Origin: PALSA-1335 sp965231025
GTDB lineage: Bacteria > Patescibacteriota > Gracilibacteria > UBA1369
Length of the DNA stretch: 64,000 bases
Reading direction: 5' to 3'
Assembly: GCA_965231025.1 (NCBI GenBank)
Contig: OZ246407.1
Coordinates: 1,240,001 to 1,304,000 of the forward strand
A model generated the notes under the pieces. It saw only the letters and a list, made by a program, of their open reading frames with translations. It was not told where the DNA came from and searched no databases. Positions 38,797 to 48,426 of the stretch are shown one piece after another (position 1 is the first letter of the stretch; each line of letters opens with the position of its first letter). The translations under genes were made by a program, and so were the position numbers.

Positions 38797-39347
38797 TTGG
38801 CCTCGGAAGCCTGGAGCATCCTCAAAAGCCTGCCAAAAGCCGCTTTTTTTTGTTCTCCCATATCCATAGTCCGGAGCGAATGCATCACCTCCGCTATTTC
38901 ACCCAAATTCGATGAAACCTGTCCCTCGTACGCCGGGAAAAGCTTCCCTGAATGCCCTTTTTCCAAAACCGTGCGAAGCAGATCCAGGTACGGCCGCACC
39001 AGCATGGAGCTCGCCGCCTCGATCATATGCCCAAGCCCCTGAAAATAATATTCGTGCGAAATTTCAATCATCGTCAAACCCAGCATGAGCCTGGCATGAT
39101 AAGACCCAAGGTCCGCGGCTTTTTGAAAAACACCAAGAGCTTCACGATAGGCCCCGATGCTGAATAATGCTTTCCCCTGCCTCAGAAGTATTGTGCCGTA
39201 CTGATCCGTCTCTTCAACCTGAACATCGACAACCAACTGGGAAACCGTTTTCGCCTTGTCCGCACCGTCCTCCGCAGCACCGGCATGCTCAGGATTTCCT
39301 GCATCAGGCTGGTGATCTGACCCGTCTTTTTCACCTTTATCAGACAT
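38793..39347 (-). CDS. TPR/Sel1-like helical protein, unknown function
   Basis: The product has 184 residues from the ATG at 39347. An in-frame ATG at 39377 was not chosen because a strong promoter has its -10 at 39376-39381, so that codon would lie upstream of the transcript start. The first 45 residues are acidic and low complexity. A TPR-like unit follows (ILLRQGKALFSIGAYREALGVFQKAADLG, landmarks GKALFSIGAYREAL and FQKAADLG), then ARLMLGLTMIEI and further helices. TPR modules mediate protein contacts; the partner is unknown. The gene converges on the 37996 gene with overlapping stops (CTAA at 38793-38796). Confidence 0.72.
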   Translation of the reverse strand: MSDKGEKDGSDHQPDAGNPEHAGAAEDGADKAKTVSQLVVDVQVEETDQYGTILLRQGKALFSIGAYREALGVFQKAADLGSYHARLMLGLTMIEISHEYYFQGLGHMIEAASSMLVRPYLDLLRTVLEKGHSGKLFPAYEGQVSSNLGEIAEVMHSLRTMDMGEQKKAAFGRLLRMLQASEAN

Positions 39348-39375
39348 AACGTATGCTAGTAACTTACGGACGCGC

Positions 39376-39404
39376 AATATACGTTAATGTGCAATAGTTG
39401 TCAA
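39376..39404 (-). promoter_or_regulatory. Strong sigma70-type promoter for the TPR-like gene
   Basis: Minus strand: -35 TTGACA (39399-39404), 17-bp spacer, -10 TATATT (39376-39381). This match decides the downstream start at 39347. Confidence 0.7.
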
Positions 39405-39437
39405 CTTCCACCTGCTTGATGAGCCCAAAACATGCAT

Positions 39438-39466
39438 TTGACATATTTAAATAAATATTGTAAATT
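39438..39466 (+). promoter_or_regulatory. Sigma70-type promoter for the phosphohexomutase-glycosyltransferase pair
   Basis: -35 TTGACA (39438-39443), 17-bp A+T-rich spacer, -10 TAAATT (39461-39466). It leaves a leader of roughly 90 bases before the ATG at 39562, long for this window. It lies back to back with the TPR gene promoter. Confidence 0.65.
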
Positions 39467-39561
39467 ACAGCCCGGTACTTATTGAGCATTTCGTAGTTTT
39501 ATGCTTCAATAGGGCGGCCCAACGATCCCGGGCAAATAATTTTCTTGTTACTTGAATCCAC

Positions 39562-40962
39562 ATGACGAAGCTAAACCCTCTCATCTTCCGCGCCTACGAC
39601 ATCCGCGGTATCGCCCATGAAGACCTGACCCCGGAAACCGTCAACCTCATCGGCAAAGCCACAGGCACCTACATGAAGCGCCTGTATGGGACGAAGAACA
39701 TGATGGTCGGCCGCGACAACCGCCTCCATTCCCCCGCCCTCCAAAAAGCTTTCATTGAAGGAATACTCTCATCGGGAATCGACGTCGTGGATGTGGGACT
39801 TTCCACCTCGCCGCTCCTGTACTACGCGGTCTGCAAGTTCAATATGGATAGCGGAGTGAATATCACCGCAAGCCACAACCCCAAAGAGTACAACGGCATA
39901 AAAATCGTCCGCCAGAACGCGCACTCGGTATGCGGAGACGAACTGCAGGAGATCGTAAAAATCGCCCAGGCAATGGATTTTGAACAAGGAGCGGGAAAGC
40001 TCACGACCAAGGACGACAATTTTGATGTGTACCTCAAAGATATTCAGAGCCGGATCACATTGGGCAGGCCGCTCAAAGTCGTTGTGGATGCCGGAAACGG
40101 AGTCGCCGGAAAATTCGCCGGAAACCTTTTACGGGGCATCGGCTGTGAAGTCACTGAACTGTACTGCGAACTCGACGGCAATTTCCCGAACCACGAAGCC
40201 AACCCCGAGGAGGAAAAGAACATGCTCGACCTCGCGACCCTTGTCCAAAAACAAAAAGCCGATCTTGGCATCGGCTTCGACGGCGACGGCGACCGCGTGG
40301 GCGTCGTGGACGAAAATGGAAAACACTACTCCGCGGACTACCTCCTGCTTTTGCTTTCCCGTGAGCTTCTTGCGGCCAAACCCGGGAGCCAGATCGTCTT
40401 CGACGTCAAAGTTTCCAAAGTGCTCATCGATGAAATCACCCGGCTCGGCGGAATTCCGGTGATGAACAAAGTCGGCCACTCGTTCATCGAAACCACGATG
40501 CACAAAATCAACGCTCCGCTTGCGGGTGAAATCAGCGGACACATGTTCTTCGGCAAAGATTTTTACGACTACTACGGCTTCGACGACGCGTTCCTTGCGG
40601 CATGCAAAATCATCGAGGTCCTTTCAAAATCGGACAAAACCATGTCCCGCCAGTTCGACGGACTCCCCCAGATGCAAACAACACCGGAATTCAAAGCATA
40701 CTGTCCCGACGACAAAAAATTCGACATCGTCAAAAAGATTACCGACCACTTCACGCGCACCCACCAGTGCATCACCATCGACGGCGTCCGCGTCAATTTT
40801 GGCGAGACCGCGTGGGGAGCCGTACGCTGCTCCAACACAAGCCCGAACCTGACGCTCCGTTTCGAAGCCGAGACTAAAGAAAAACTCGGCCAGATTCAGG
40901 CGGCCATGGTCGAACAGCTCAAACAATACCCCGAAGTGGACCTTTCCTGGTATAAAGCTTAA
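39562..40962 (+). CDS. manB: Phosphomannomutase / phosphoglucomutase
   Basis: The 466-residue alpha-D-phosphohexomutase has four domains. FRAYDIRG (residues 9-16) opens domain 1; TASHNPKEYNG carries the phosphorylated Ser104; DGDGDR (240-245) binds magnesium in domain 2; GEISGHMFF is the sugar-recognition loop of domain 3; RCSNTSPNLTLRFEAE is the phosphate-binding loop of domain 4. It interconverts hexose 1- and 6-phosphates, supplying GDP-mannose or UDP-glucose precursors. The processive-type glycosyltransferase gene starts 2 bases after its stop, which points to a joint role in cell-surface polysaccharide synthesis. Confidence 0.93.
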   Translation: MTKLNPLIFRAYDIRGIAHEDLTPETVNLIGKATGTYMKRLYGTKNMMVGRDNRLHSPALQKAFIEGILSSGIDVVDVGLSTSPLLYYAVCKFNMDSGVNITASHNPKEYNGIKIVRQNAHSVCGDELQEIVKIAQAMDFEQGAGKLTTKDDNFDVYLKDIQSRITLGRPLKVVVDAGNGVAGKFAGNLLRGIGCEVTELYCELDGNFPNHEANPEEEKNMLDLATLVQKQKADLGIGFDGDGDRVGVVDENGKHYSADYLLLLLSRELLAAKPGSQIVFDVKVSKVLIDEITRLGGIPVMNKVGHSFIETTMHKINAPLAGEISGHMFFGKDFYDYYGFDDAFLAACKIIEVLSKSDKTMSRQFDGLPQMQTTPEFKAYCPDDKKFDIVKKITDHFTRTHQCITIDGVRVNFGETAWGAVRCSNTSPNLTLRFEAETKEKLGQIQAAMVEQLKQYPEVDLSWYKA

Positions 40963-40964
40963 GT

Positions 40965-42611
40965 ATGGCTGACGCGCAAAAACACGAGCTTATCCGCAAG
41001 CACCCTCTTTGGCGCACGCTTGAAATCGTGCCCGGCGCGGTATCCTGGATGGCCATGATTCTGCCAGTCATTTTTTCCGCCATAGCGCCCGTCGCGGCTG
41101 CGAGCATCATGATCGTCTACACGGTCACATGGTTTTTCCGTTCCATGAAACTTTCCTACAACCTGTACCGCTCCACGATTCTCGTAAAAAACGCCCTGAA
41201 CACCGACTGGGAAAAAATGCTGAATTTCAACGACCATCCGGAAAAAATAGATTATGAGATCGAGCGGCTCCACGACCTGCAGAACAAAAACGGCAAGGAC
41301 AAAAAACTGAAGCAGGAAATAATGGAACTGTGCCAACTCAGGGCCGGAATCCATCACCTCCAAAAAACCGGCCAGTACAAAAAATCGCGCGACATCATTC
41401 ACGCCATCATTTACGTTACCTACAAAGAGTCCTTTGAAATCATCCGCGAATCCATAAAATCATACGTCAGCGGGGCCTATAACCCAAACCGTATGATCCT
41501 GGTTTTTGCGGGGGAAGAGTCGGACGAAACAAACGTCCGCCACCTCAGCGAAAGAATCAAAAAAGAGTTCGGAGGAAAATTCATGCACACCATGACGACC
41601 ATCCATCCCAAAAACACGCCGGGGGAAATCAGGGGGAAAAGTTCCAACGCCACCCATGCGGCAAAACAGCTGAAACAGTACCTCGACAATCAACGGATCG
41701 ATTACGAAGATGTCATCGTCTCGAACTTTGACGCGGATACGGTCGTCCATCCGTACTATTTCAGCGAACTCACCTTTAAATATCTCACCGCCGACCGCCG
41801 TACGGAAAAAGGTTACCAGCCGACGCATATGTTCCACAACAACATCTGGGACGTCCCCATGGCTCAGCGCATTGTGGCTCTGGGCTGCACCTTCTGGCGC
41901 ATGGCCGAAAGCATGGAAAAGGACAAATATAAAAGTTTTTCCAGCAGGTCCATCGGCTTTAAAACAGTGGTGGAAGTCGACTACTGGGATCCGTCCATCA
42001 TCCCCGAAGACTCACGTCAGTACTGGACCGCCTACACCATATACGACGGCCGCCACAGCCTTATTCCGATCTACTCTCCGGTATACATGGACGCGGTGCT
42101 CTCGGAGACCTATGTCAAAACCTTCCAGAGCCAGTACAGCCAGCTGCGCCGTTGGGCATGGGGAGTATGCGACTTTCCCTTCGTGGCGCTTAATCTTTGG
42201 TACAACAAAAACATCAAGACCTCAAAAAAAGTGTACCTCATCGCCGACTTTCTGAAAAACAGCCTGCTCTGGGCAACCGGCCCGTTGCTCATCACCTTCA
42301 TGGGATTCCTGCCCGGTCTTTTAAACGCGGGATTCCGCGACACCGTGCTGGCGTACAACCTTCCTCAGATCATGAGCAACATCCTGACCCTGGCTTCGGG
42401 AGGCATCGTGATGTGCGCCATCATCAGTTTAAATCTTGTGCCGTATAACCCCAAAAAAGGTGTCTGGGGAATGGTTTCATTATGCATCCAATGGCTGTTC
42501 GTTCCGATCGTCAGCATTGTACTCAGTTCAATTCCCGCCATAGATGCACAGACCCGCCTCATGCTGGGAAAATATCTGGAATACAAGGTCACGAAAAAGG
42601 CGCGAAAATAG
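40965..42611 (+). CDS. Membrane GT2 glycosyltransferase, cellulose-synthase-like
   Basis: The 548-residue protein has two N-terminal membrane segments (VSWMAMILPVIFSAIAPVAAASIMIVYTVTWFF region), a cytoplasmic GT-A domain with FDADT (D256 and D258, the sugar-nucleotide/metal motif) and SQYSQLRRWAWG (Q393-R-R-W, the QxxRW motif of processive family 2 transferases), then at least three membrane segments at the C-terminus. Such proteins polymerise and export a beta-linked polysaccharide. A long insertion (residues about 60-140, charged helices) precedes the catalytic domain. The phosphohexomutase immediately upstream could feed its donor sugar. The 5-base gap to the convergent surface-protein gene has no terminator. 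Confidence 0.87.
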   Translation: MADAQKHELIRKHPLWRTLEIVPGAVSWMAMILPVIFSAIAPVAAASIMIVYTVTWFFRSMKLSYNLYRSTILVKNALNTDWEKMLNFNDHPEKIDYEIERLHDLQNKNGKDKKLKQEIMELCQLRAGIHHLQKTGQYKKSRDIIHAIIYVTYKESFEIIRESIKSYVSGAYNPNRMILVFAGEESDETNVRHLSERIKKEFGGKFMHTMTTIHPKNTPGEIRGKSSNATHAAKQLKQYLDNQRIDYEDVIVSNFDADTVVHPYYFSELTFKYLTADRRTEKGYQPTHMFHNNIWDVPMAQRIVALGCTFWRMAESMEKDKYKSFSSRSIGFKTVVEVDYWDPSIIPEDSRQYWTAYTIYDGRHSLIPIYSPVYMDAVLSETYVKTFQSQYSQLRRWAWGVCDFPFVALNLWYNKNIKTSKKVYLIADFLKNSLLWATGPLLITFMGFLPGLLNAGFRDTVLAYNLPQIMSNILTLASGGIVMCAIISLNLVPYNPKKGVWGMVSLCIQWLFVPIVSIVLSSIPAIDAQTRLMLGKYLEYKVTKKARK

Positions 42612-42615
42612 CAAA

Positions 42616-45600
42616 CTACTGCGGCAACTGCTGCTGAACCCCACCGCCCTCGGTACCAAAGCCCGGAAGGGTCGGCGTCGGAGGATCAAAATAAATATAA
42701 GTGGCTCCGAGATCCTTCATGGCATCCAGCCCAGTGGCCCCCGTATAGGTTCCGGTAACCCCCGATGCGGGATCAAGCGGTGAAAACAGACATCCGGCAA
42801 CCGGAGTGTCGTACACCGTCCATGGAGAACCGTCGAGCGGCTTCACCAGCTTCACATCCGATTCCGAAGCAACCGGGGCCGGAGGACTTCCGCAGTATGG
42901 GACTCCCGTCGGCGTACGCTTCAGAACACCCGTGTAATAACGGAGATAGTTCAAATCGTACAGCCTTGACTGAACAAGCGTCGAAGCGGCCACCCCCGTT
43001 CCGGTAATCGGTACAGCCTGCGCTGATCCTCCCACGGTATTCTGGGAAGCAAGACTCCCTTCAATGAACAACTGACTGTATTTGAGTATCGCTTCCTGAT
43101 CCTCAACTGAGTCATACGTAGGTTCCCCATTGGCATTAAGAGGGGTTACCGTTGCATTCACCCAGGGGAATACGGATCCGTCGGCAAAAATATTTGCCTG
43201 AATGTTGGTGACGTCCGGAGTAATGTAGACATGCCCCTGCTTCAGCTGATCAGCCGCAGAAGAGGTCAAATCTTTCAGTGCAATGATTCCGAGCTTCGGT
43301 TTAACTGTTGCCGCGGCAGCATTATAGAGATCCGTTGTAATATAAACGCTTCCACCGACAACAATGATGGTCTTTTCCCCAGTCCACGCAATATCGGACC
43401 CACCGGAGAGAGCCAAGTCACCATAGTGGTAATACACCTTTTCCTTGCCGGTATCATCCGGTAAAAGCTTCTCAAAATTTCCCGAACCGGACACTTTGGC
43501 AAAGCCGCCCGATCCGTCAGAATCGACCCTGATCATACCGGCCGCCGATTTTGCGACTCCGGAAAGAATCTTCGAAACATTCCTGAAAATCGTATCGCGC
43601 AAAATATTGGTACTCACGTCACCAAGCGTACGCACCGCCTGCGAAGTCGTCGTGGCCGTAGCGCCGGAAGAGTACACATTACCTCTCAGAACAGCGACCG
43701 GAGTGACAGCCACCGAACCGACCGTCTTCGGAAACTTATTGGAATAATATTTCACGGTTCCTCCCCCTTCGGAAACTTCCGAATACAGGTACAATCCCGG
43801 AACATAAGCTGGAACAGGTTTTGCAGCCTTGGTAACCGGATCGATCACAGCACCCAAACCGGCGGACAATGGCGTCGATCCTGCGGTAAGAGAAATCGTA
43901 TCGGAATCCCCCGGGTTTTCAAGAATGCCGCTGCTGTCGGTATCAAACAAAAATGCATAATCCGCAGGGGAAGGAGCAGGATCAATACCTGCCTTGAAAG
44001 TTACTGTACCGAGACCGCCAATGACTGTCGGGAACGGCCATGGAGCCGCGCCGCCGATTTCAATGAAATCCGTATTGCCTTTGTGATCCTGCAAAGTCGT
44101 CACATTGGTCTGGGGCCGGAATTTCAGATCGGGCTTTGTCGGATCCGCGTAGGTCGGACCCTTCGCCTTTGGCGTACAGGTTCCGCCGGTACCGTAAACA
44201 CAGGCGCCTCCAGCGTCGTTATCGGTAATGGAAACAAGAAGATCCTGGAATACCAATCGATTGGACTCTAACGGAATCATTTTGGAAGCCGGCAGCATGA
44301 AAGTTTCATAGGAAAAATCCATTTCCCCATCGATCGGTGATTTATCCCAACCGTTCATATTGGAAGTCGGAGCAAGAGACGTAATGTCACCGTTCAGGTC
44401 TCCGGTCCCTGAACCTCCATACACCATAGACCCGCCGGTACATGGTTTGATCACGGCATTCTGTAAAGCCCCGCCGGGACAAGCCGGACCTCCCAAAGGC
44501 ACTCCGCTGTGGGTCTGATCCTTTTTCACGGTATCAATAAACCACTCAGGAGTTGCGGTAACCGTGTAACGGTCACCCGCGCCAAAATCAACGGGGTCAC
44601 CACCCTTATTTTCAACATGCAGCCTGATAGTGTACTTGTCGGAATTGTTCGCAAACGGCGCAGTCAACATGGTCAACGTCGAAGGATCAGGGGTCAAAGT
44701 CACCTGAACCCCGGCATCATTGATTTCCTTGATGAGTGAATACCATGGAATAATTATTCCGTCGAAGTCGAACCATCCCACATTGTCGCTCCACGCGGCG
44801 GTATCTTTCTTTGGAGAAGGCACGAGAGGCTTCGAGGGACAACTGGGTTTAGGAGGAGTGTCGCTGTAGACATACCCTTGGCATCCCGGATTGGTCGCGT
44901 CAACTTTGACCTGGCTGAAACCAGGATTATTAAAACTGATCCACCCGGAGTTATCACCCCAGGCATAACCGCTGAACTCACCGGTCGCCGGATCAATGGT
45001 CACCCCATAACCACCGATATAACTCGGATTTGAACAGGCAATACCTTGATTCGTGGCACCGGCACCGGGAGGACAATAAAAACTGATCCATCCCAGGTTG
45101 TCGTTCCAGGCCCAACCGCGCAGTTCAAACAAACCGGTGGTCGGATCATCGTCGGGATCGATGACACAAGCTTCATATTGAGGCAAAGGATTACCGCCCA
45201 CAGGATCGAAAGTGACCACACCTGAATTCGCCACACCCCCAACCAATACCTGTTTCCCCTGCCCCACGATGTCATAACAGCCGGTCGGCGAACCGCCCGT
45301 ATAGGTAAATCCAACCGAAGGAGAAACTGAAGCATCCGAATTACGGATCCACATACTTACCGGACCGGCCGCATGGGGAGGTGTAACGATATGCATATCG
45401 GTTCCGGGATTGTTCACAGTTGCCACCGGACTTCCGTCCACATAAATTTGAGCGCCAAAATCATTACCGGAAGTCGTAAAATCTATCGCCGTCCCACCGG
45501 TATCCGGCCCGGTATTTGTCGAATAGGAGATAATGCTCGGAGGCCCTGCCGCTTTGGTTGTTCGCACATTAAACATCCCAACCATGGAAGAAACCATCGT

Positions 45601-45672
45601 CAAAATAAGCGCGCGGACGATCCACACCCGGGCATCCTTACGAAAATCCTTAAGTGAAGTAGCTTGAAACAT
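42616..45672 (-). CDS. Secreted surface protein with TIG domain and GWAW..GWISF repeats
   Basis: The product is 1,018 residues. A signal peptide is clear: basic residues (KDFRKDARVWIVR), hydrophobic ALILTMVSSMVGMF, then a likely cleavage near TTKAAG (about residue 42). A TIG-like domain follows (GPDTGGTAIDFTTSGNDF, TPPHAAGPVSMWI, FTYTG). Three repeats of a Trp-rich motif come next, GWAWNDNLGWISF, GYAWGDNSGWISF and AAWSDNVGWFDF, which is common in CPR surface proteins. The C-terminal third (LALSGGSDIAWTGEKTIIVVGGSVYI, HVYITPDVTNIQANIFADGS by its parts) looks like a beta-helix or pilus-associated domain. The end is Pro- and Gln-rich (PTPTLPGFGTEGGG). No anchor is seen. Function is inferred to be extracellular. 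Confidence 0.85.
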   Translation of the reverse strand: MFQATSLKDFRKDARVWIVRALILTMVSSMVGMFNVRTTKAAGPPSIISYSTNTGPDTGGTAIDFTTSGNDFGAQIYVDGSPVATVNNPGTDMHIVTPPHAAGPVSMWIRNSDASVSPSVGFTYTGGSPTGCYDIVGQGKQVLVGGVANSGVVTFDPVGGNPLPQYEACVIDPDDDPTTGLFELRGWAWNDNLGWISFYCPPGAGATNQGIACSNPSYIGGYGVTIDPATGEFSGYAWGDNSGWISFNNPGFSQVKVDATNPGCQGYVYSDTPPKPSCPSKPLVPSPKKDTAAWSDNVGWFDFDGIIIPWYSLIKEINDAGVQVTLTPDPSTLTMLTAPFANNSDKYTIRLHVENKGGDPVDFGAGDRYTVTATPEWFIDTVKKDQTHSGVPLGGPACPGGALQNAVIKPCTGGSMVYGGSGTGDLNGDITSLAPTSNMNGWDKSPIDGEMDFSYETFMLPASKMIPLESNRLVFQDLLVSITDNDAGGACVYGTGGTCTPKAKGPTYADPTKPDLKFRPQTNVTTLQDHKGNTDFIEIGGAAPWPFPTVIGGLGTVTFKAGIDPAPSPADYAFLFDTDSSGILENPGDSDTISLTAGSTPLSAGLGAVIDPVTKAAKPVPAYVPGLYLYSEVSEGGGTVKYYSNKFPKTVGSVAVTPVAVLRGNVYSSGATATTTSQAVRTLGDVSTNILRDTIFRNVSKILSGVAKSAAGMIRVDSDGSGGFAKVSGSGNFEKLLPDDTGKEKVYYHYGDLALSGGSDIAWTGEKTIIVVGGSVYITTDLYNAAAATVKPKLGIIALKDLTSSAADQLKQGHVYITPDVTNIQANIFADGSVFPWVNATVTPLNANGEPTYDSVEDQEAILKYSQLFIEGSLASQNTVGGSAQAVPITGTGVAASTLVQSRLYDLNYLRYYTGVLKRTPTGVPYCGSPPAPVASESDVKLVKPLDGSPWTVYDTPVAGCLFSPLDPASGVTGTYTGATGLDAMKDLGATYIYFDPPTPTLPGFGTEGGGVQQQLPQ

Positions 45673-45695
45673 AGTGTTTTGTTTTTAGTAAAATT

Positions 45696-45724
45696 TATCT
45701 ATATATTTTACCACTTTTTATCAA
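45696..45724 (-). promoter_or_regulatory. Promoter for the 1,018-residue surface protein
   Basis: Minus strand: -35 TTGATA (45719-45724), 17-bp spacer, -10 TAGATA (45696-45701), in an A+T-rich patch 24 bases before the start codon. Confidence 0.5.
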
Positions 45725-45746
45725 AAAACACAACGTTGTCGCCCCG

Positions 45747-45823
45747 CTAAGACCTAGGACCTCCATTCTAAGACCTAAATCCTAAGCCCTCCATTCTAAG
45801 ACCTAGATTCTAAAACCCAGGTC
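45747..45823. repeat. Degenerate heptamer array C next to topA
   Basis: Eleven units in strict 7-base register from 45747: CTAAGAC, CTAGGAC, CTCCATT, CTAAGAC, CTAAATC, CTAAGCC, CTCCATT, CTAAGAC, CTAGATT, CTAAAAC, CCAGGTC. The register continues into the topA stop region (CTCACTT). CTAAGAC occurs three times and CTCCATT twice; 19 bases (45781-45799) match array A exactly. Confidence 0.8.
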
Positions 45824-45824
45824 C

Positions 45825-48080
45825 TCACTTCTCCACCCCGCAGCTGTGGCAGACCTCTTTCTCCTTTTTGCTTACCATAAGCCCTCCGCATTTTTTGCAG
45901 ATTTCGCCGGTCGGTTTGTCCCAGGTGGCAAATTTGCACTTCGGAAATTTATTGCACCCAAAGAAAAGTTTGCCCCCCTTGCGGGTGCGGCGCTCAATGA
46001 GCTGCCCGTCCTTACATTCCGGACATTTCACGCCGGTCAGTTTGACGATGGACTGAATATTTTTGCAGTCGGGGTACCCTGAGCATCCCAAAAATTCGCC
46101 GAACCTTCCGTGTTTGATCTCCATCGGCTTGCCGCATTTCTCACACTTCTTGCCGCTGAGTTTCTTCTCAAGCGCAAGCTCTTCCGGTGTTTTCTCAACG
46201 ACCTGTCCGCCCTTCATCGGCTTGGCATTTTTGCATTCCGGATAATTGGAACAGGAGAGGAACTTCCCAAAACGGCCCAGTTTCACGATCATCTGGCTGC
46301 CGCACTTTTCGCACTTTTCGTCGGTCTTTTCCAGGTTGACGATATCCTCCTTTTTAAGTGTTTCGTTTTTCAATTCGATAGTTTTATGGAATGGATCATA
46401 GAAAGCTTTGATCACCGGAACCCATTTCTTTTTCCCTTCGGCGATGGAGTCCAAAGACTCCTCCATCTCGGCGGTAAATTTATAATCGACGATTTCCGGA
46501 AAGTTCTTCACGAGCATATCGGTGACAACCTCCGCCAGATCGGTCGGCTTGAGCTGTTTCGCCTCCTTTTCAACGTAGCCGCGGACCATAATGGTAGTGA
46601 TGGTCGGAGCATACGTGGACGGGCGTCCGATCCCTTCGGATTCAAGTTTTTTGACCAGGCTCGCTTCGGTATACCGGGCGGGCGGTTTCGTAAAATGCTG
46701 GTTCGGCAGCAACTCCTCCAACTTCACTTCGTCCTTTTCTTTCAACGGGGGGAGAAATTTTTCCTGGTGCTGCAGACTCTCGTCCGGATGATCAAAATCT
46801 TCCACATACGCGCGCATAAAACCCGGGAACTCAATCGTTTGTCCCGTTGCGCGGAAAGTATAATCCGTAGGTTTTTCCGATTTCATCGGGGTGATATCAA
46901 CGCCGAGCGCGCGGATCTTCGCCTCCTTCATCTGGCAGGCCAGCGTGCGTTTCCAGACCATTTCATAAAGACGGAGCTGATCCTTGTCCAGATAAGATTC
47001 CACATCCTGGGGCATGATGGAAAGATCCACCGGACGGATCGCTTCGTGCGCCTCCTGGGCACCCTTCCTCCCTTTATATAAACGGGGAGTATCAAGCGCA
47101 TACTCCTTTCCGAACTCCTTGGTGATAACCTCTTTGGCCTGCTTCAAGGCAACCTGGGAAAGATTCACGGAATCCGTACGCATGTAGGTGATAAGACCGT
47201 GCGTCCCCTTATGATGCTCCAGACCTTCATAAAGCTGCTGGGCGATAATCATGGTGCGCTTTACGCTGAAGCCGAATTTACGGGAAGCCTCCTGCTGCAG
47301 TGTTGAAGTAGTAAACGGCGGAGCCGGCGAACGTTTGACGTCTTTTTCTTCAACTTTGGTGACCACATACTCCGCACCCTTCAAATCTTTCAACACTTTA
47401 TCGGCTTCGTCCTTCTTCCCGATCTTTATTTCTTTCCCTTTATATTTGACCAAAAGACCTTCAAAAGCCTCTTTCCCTTTTAAAAACTTGGCATCAATAG
47501 TCCAGTACTCATCGGCTTTAAAAGCCCGTATCTCACGTTCCCGTTCAACGATCAGACGCACGGCCACACTTTGCACGCGGCCCGCGGAAAGCCCGTAACG
47601 GATCTTCTTCCACAACAGCGGAGAAAGTTCGTAACCCACCAGGCGGTCCAGTACGCGGCGGGCCTGCTGGGCATCCACCAGATCCTGATCCAGATCCCGC
47701 GGATGCTTGATGGCGTCCTTGATGGCGCCCTCGGTAATTTCATGAAAAACGATGCGGTGAACCTCCGTCTTCTTGGGATTCACTTCCAAAGCCTGCATCA
47801 AATGCCAGCTGATGGATTCTCCTTCGCGGTCTTCATCAGTCGCGAGCCAGAGTTTGGTATCTTTTTTCATGGAACCCTTCAGATCCTTGATGACCTTTTT
47901 CTTGTCCATCGGAACCATGTAGGTCGGTTCAAAATCGTGCTTCACGTCTATGCCCATTTTGGACTTGGGGAGATCGCGCACATGTCCCATGGAAGCCTTT
48001 ACTATATAGTTCTTTCCCAATATTTTCGAGATCGTCTTCGCCTTGGCGGGAGACTCAACAATAACCAAATTTTCAGCCAT
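45825..48080 (-). CDS. topA: DNA topoisomerase I
   Basis: The 751-residue type IA topoisomerase begins with a TOPRIM domain (VIVESPAKAKTI and LATDEDREGESISWH with the acidic metal ligands). It continues with the GLITYMRTDS segment holding the active-site Tyr and GIGRPSTYAPTI. Four C-terminal four-cysteine zinc modules follow, starting CEKCGSQMIVK, CEKCGKPMEIK, CPECKDGQLIE and CKKCGGLMVSK. It relaxes negative supercoils by single-strand passage. Length is slightly below the E. coli enzyme because the extra C-terminal domains are replaced by these fingers. A promoter lies 31 bases upstream of the start. Its 3' end abuts heptamer array C. Confidence 0.96.
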   Translation of the reverse strand: MAENLVIVESPAKAKTISKILGKNYIVKASMGHVRDLPKSKMGIDVKHDFEPTYMVPMDKKKVIKDLKGSMKKDTKLWLATDEDREGESISWHLMQALEVNPKKTEVHRIVFHEITEGAIKDAIKHPRDLDQDLVDAQQARRVLDRLVGYELSPLLWKKIRYGLSAGRVQSVAVRLIVEREREIRAFKADEYWTIDAKFLKGKEAFEGLLVKYKGKEIKIGKKDEADKVLKDLKGAEYVVTKVEEKDVKRSPAPPFTTSTLQQEASRKFGFSVKRTMIIAQQLYEGLEHHKGTHGLITYMRTDSVNLSQVALKQAKEVITKEFGKEYALDTPRLYKGRKGAQEAHEAIRPVDLSIMPQDVESYLDKDQLRLYEMVWKRTLACQMKEAKIRALGVDITPMKSEKPTDYTFRATGQTIEFPGFMRAYVEDFDHPDESLQHQEKFLPPLKEKDEVKLEELLPNQHFTKPPARYTEASLVKKLESEGIGRPSTYAPTITTIMVRGYVEKEAKQLKPTDLAEVVTDMLVKNFPEIVDYKFTAEMEESLDSIAEGKKKWVPVIKAFYDPFHKTIELKNETLKKEDIVNLEKTDEKCEKCGSQMIVKLGRFGKFLSCSNYPECKNAKPMKGGQVVEKTPEELALEKKLSGKKCEKCGKPMEIKHGRFGEFLGCSGYPDCKNIQSIVKLTGVKCPECKDGQLIERRTRKGGKLFFGCNKFPKCKFATWDKPTGEICKKCGGLMVSKKEKEVCHSCGVEK

Positions 48081-48110
48081 GAATAAGAGTTCATAAAGTA
48101 CTGTCCACAG

Positions 48111-48139
48111 ATTATGAGGTGTTTCATATCATCTGTCAA
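48111..48139 (-). promoter_or_regulatory. Sigma70-type promoter for topA
   Basis: Minus strand: -35 TTGACA (48134-48139), 17-bp spacer, -10 CATAAT (48111-48116), about 30 bases upstream of the topA start. Confidence 0.6.
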
Positions 48140-48398
48140 ATCAGACCAAAAACACAGCTGGTACTAGAGGTTATCCCCGACCATAAAAAAGGAGAAAGTC
48201 CAAAATATTTGATCTGTACGTCAATAAATAAGAATCAAAAATTGAAAAAAAGCTTGATTTTAGTATGTGCAAGGGTAAAATGCACGGCCCTGTTTTGTAA
48301 AAAACCGAGTATACCTTATATAGAAGCCAAAAAATGATAATCAGAAAACCATTAAAAAATTAGGTCAAGTCAAAGAAGCGCTCACACATGCAGAATAC

Positions 48399-48426
48399 TT
48401 GCATTTCAATTCCGGGGACATATAAT
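48399..48426 (+). promoter_or_regulatory. Sigma70-type promoter for the HU gene
   Basis: -35 TTGCAT (48399-48404), 16-bp spacer, perfect -10 TATAAT (48421-48426), giving a leader of about 33 bases. The strong -10 suits an abundant nucleoid protein. Confidence 0.65.

Noticed and set aside
46110..47081. 323-codon plus-strand frame inside topA
   Set aside because: Antisense to conserved topoisomerase sequence; repetitive FF/LF/RF composition and no recognisable domain.
48119..48337. 72-codon open frame between topA and HU
   Set aside because: It crosses the topA promoter, has no start context and resembles no protein; A+T-rich spacers give such frames by chance.
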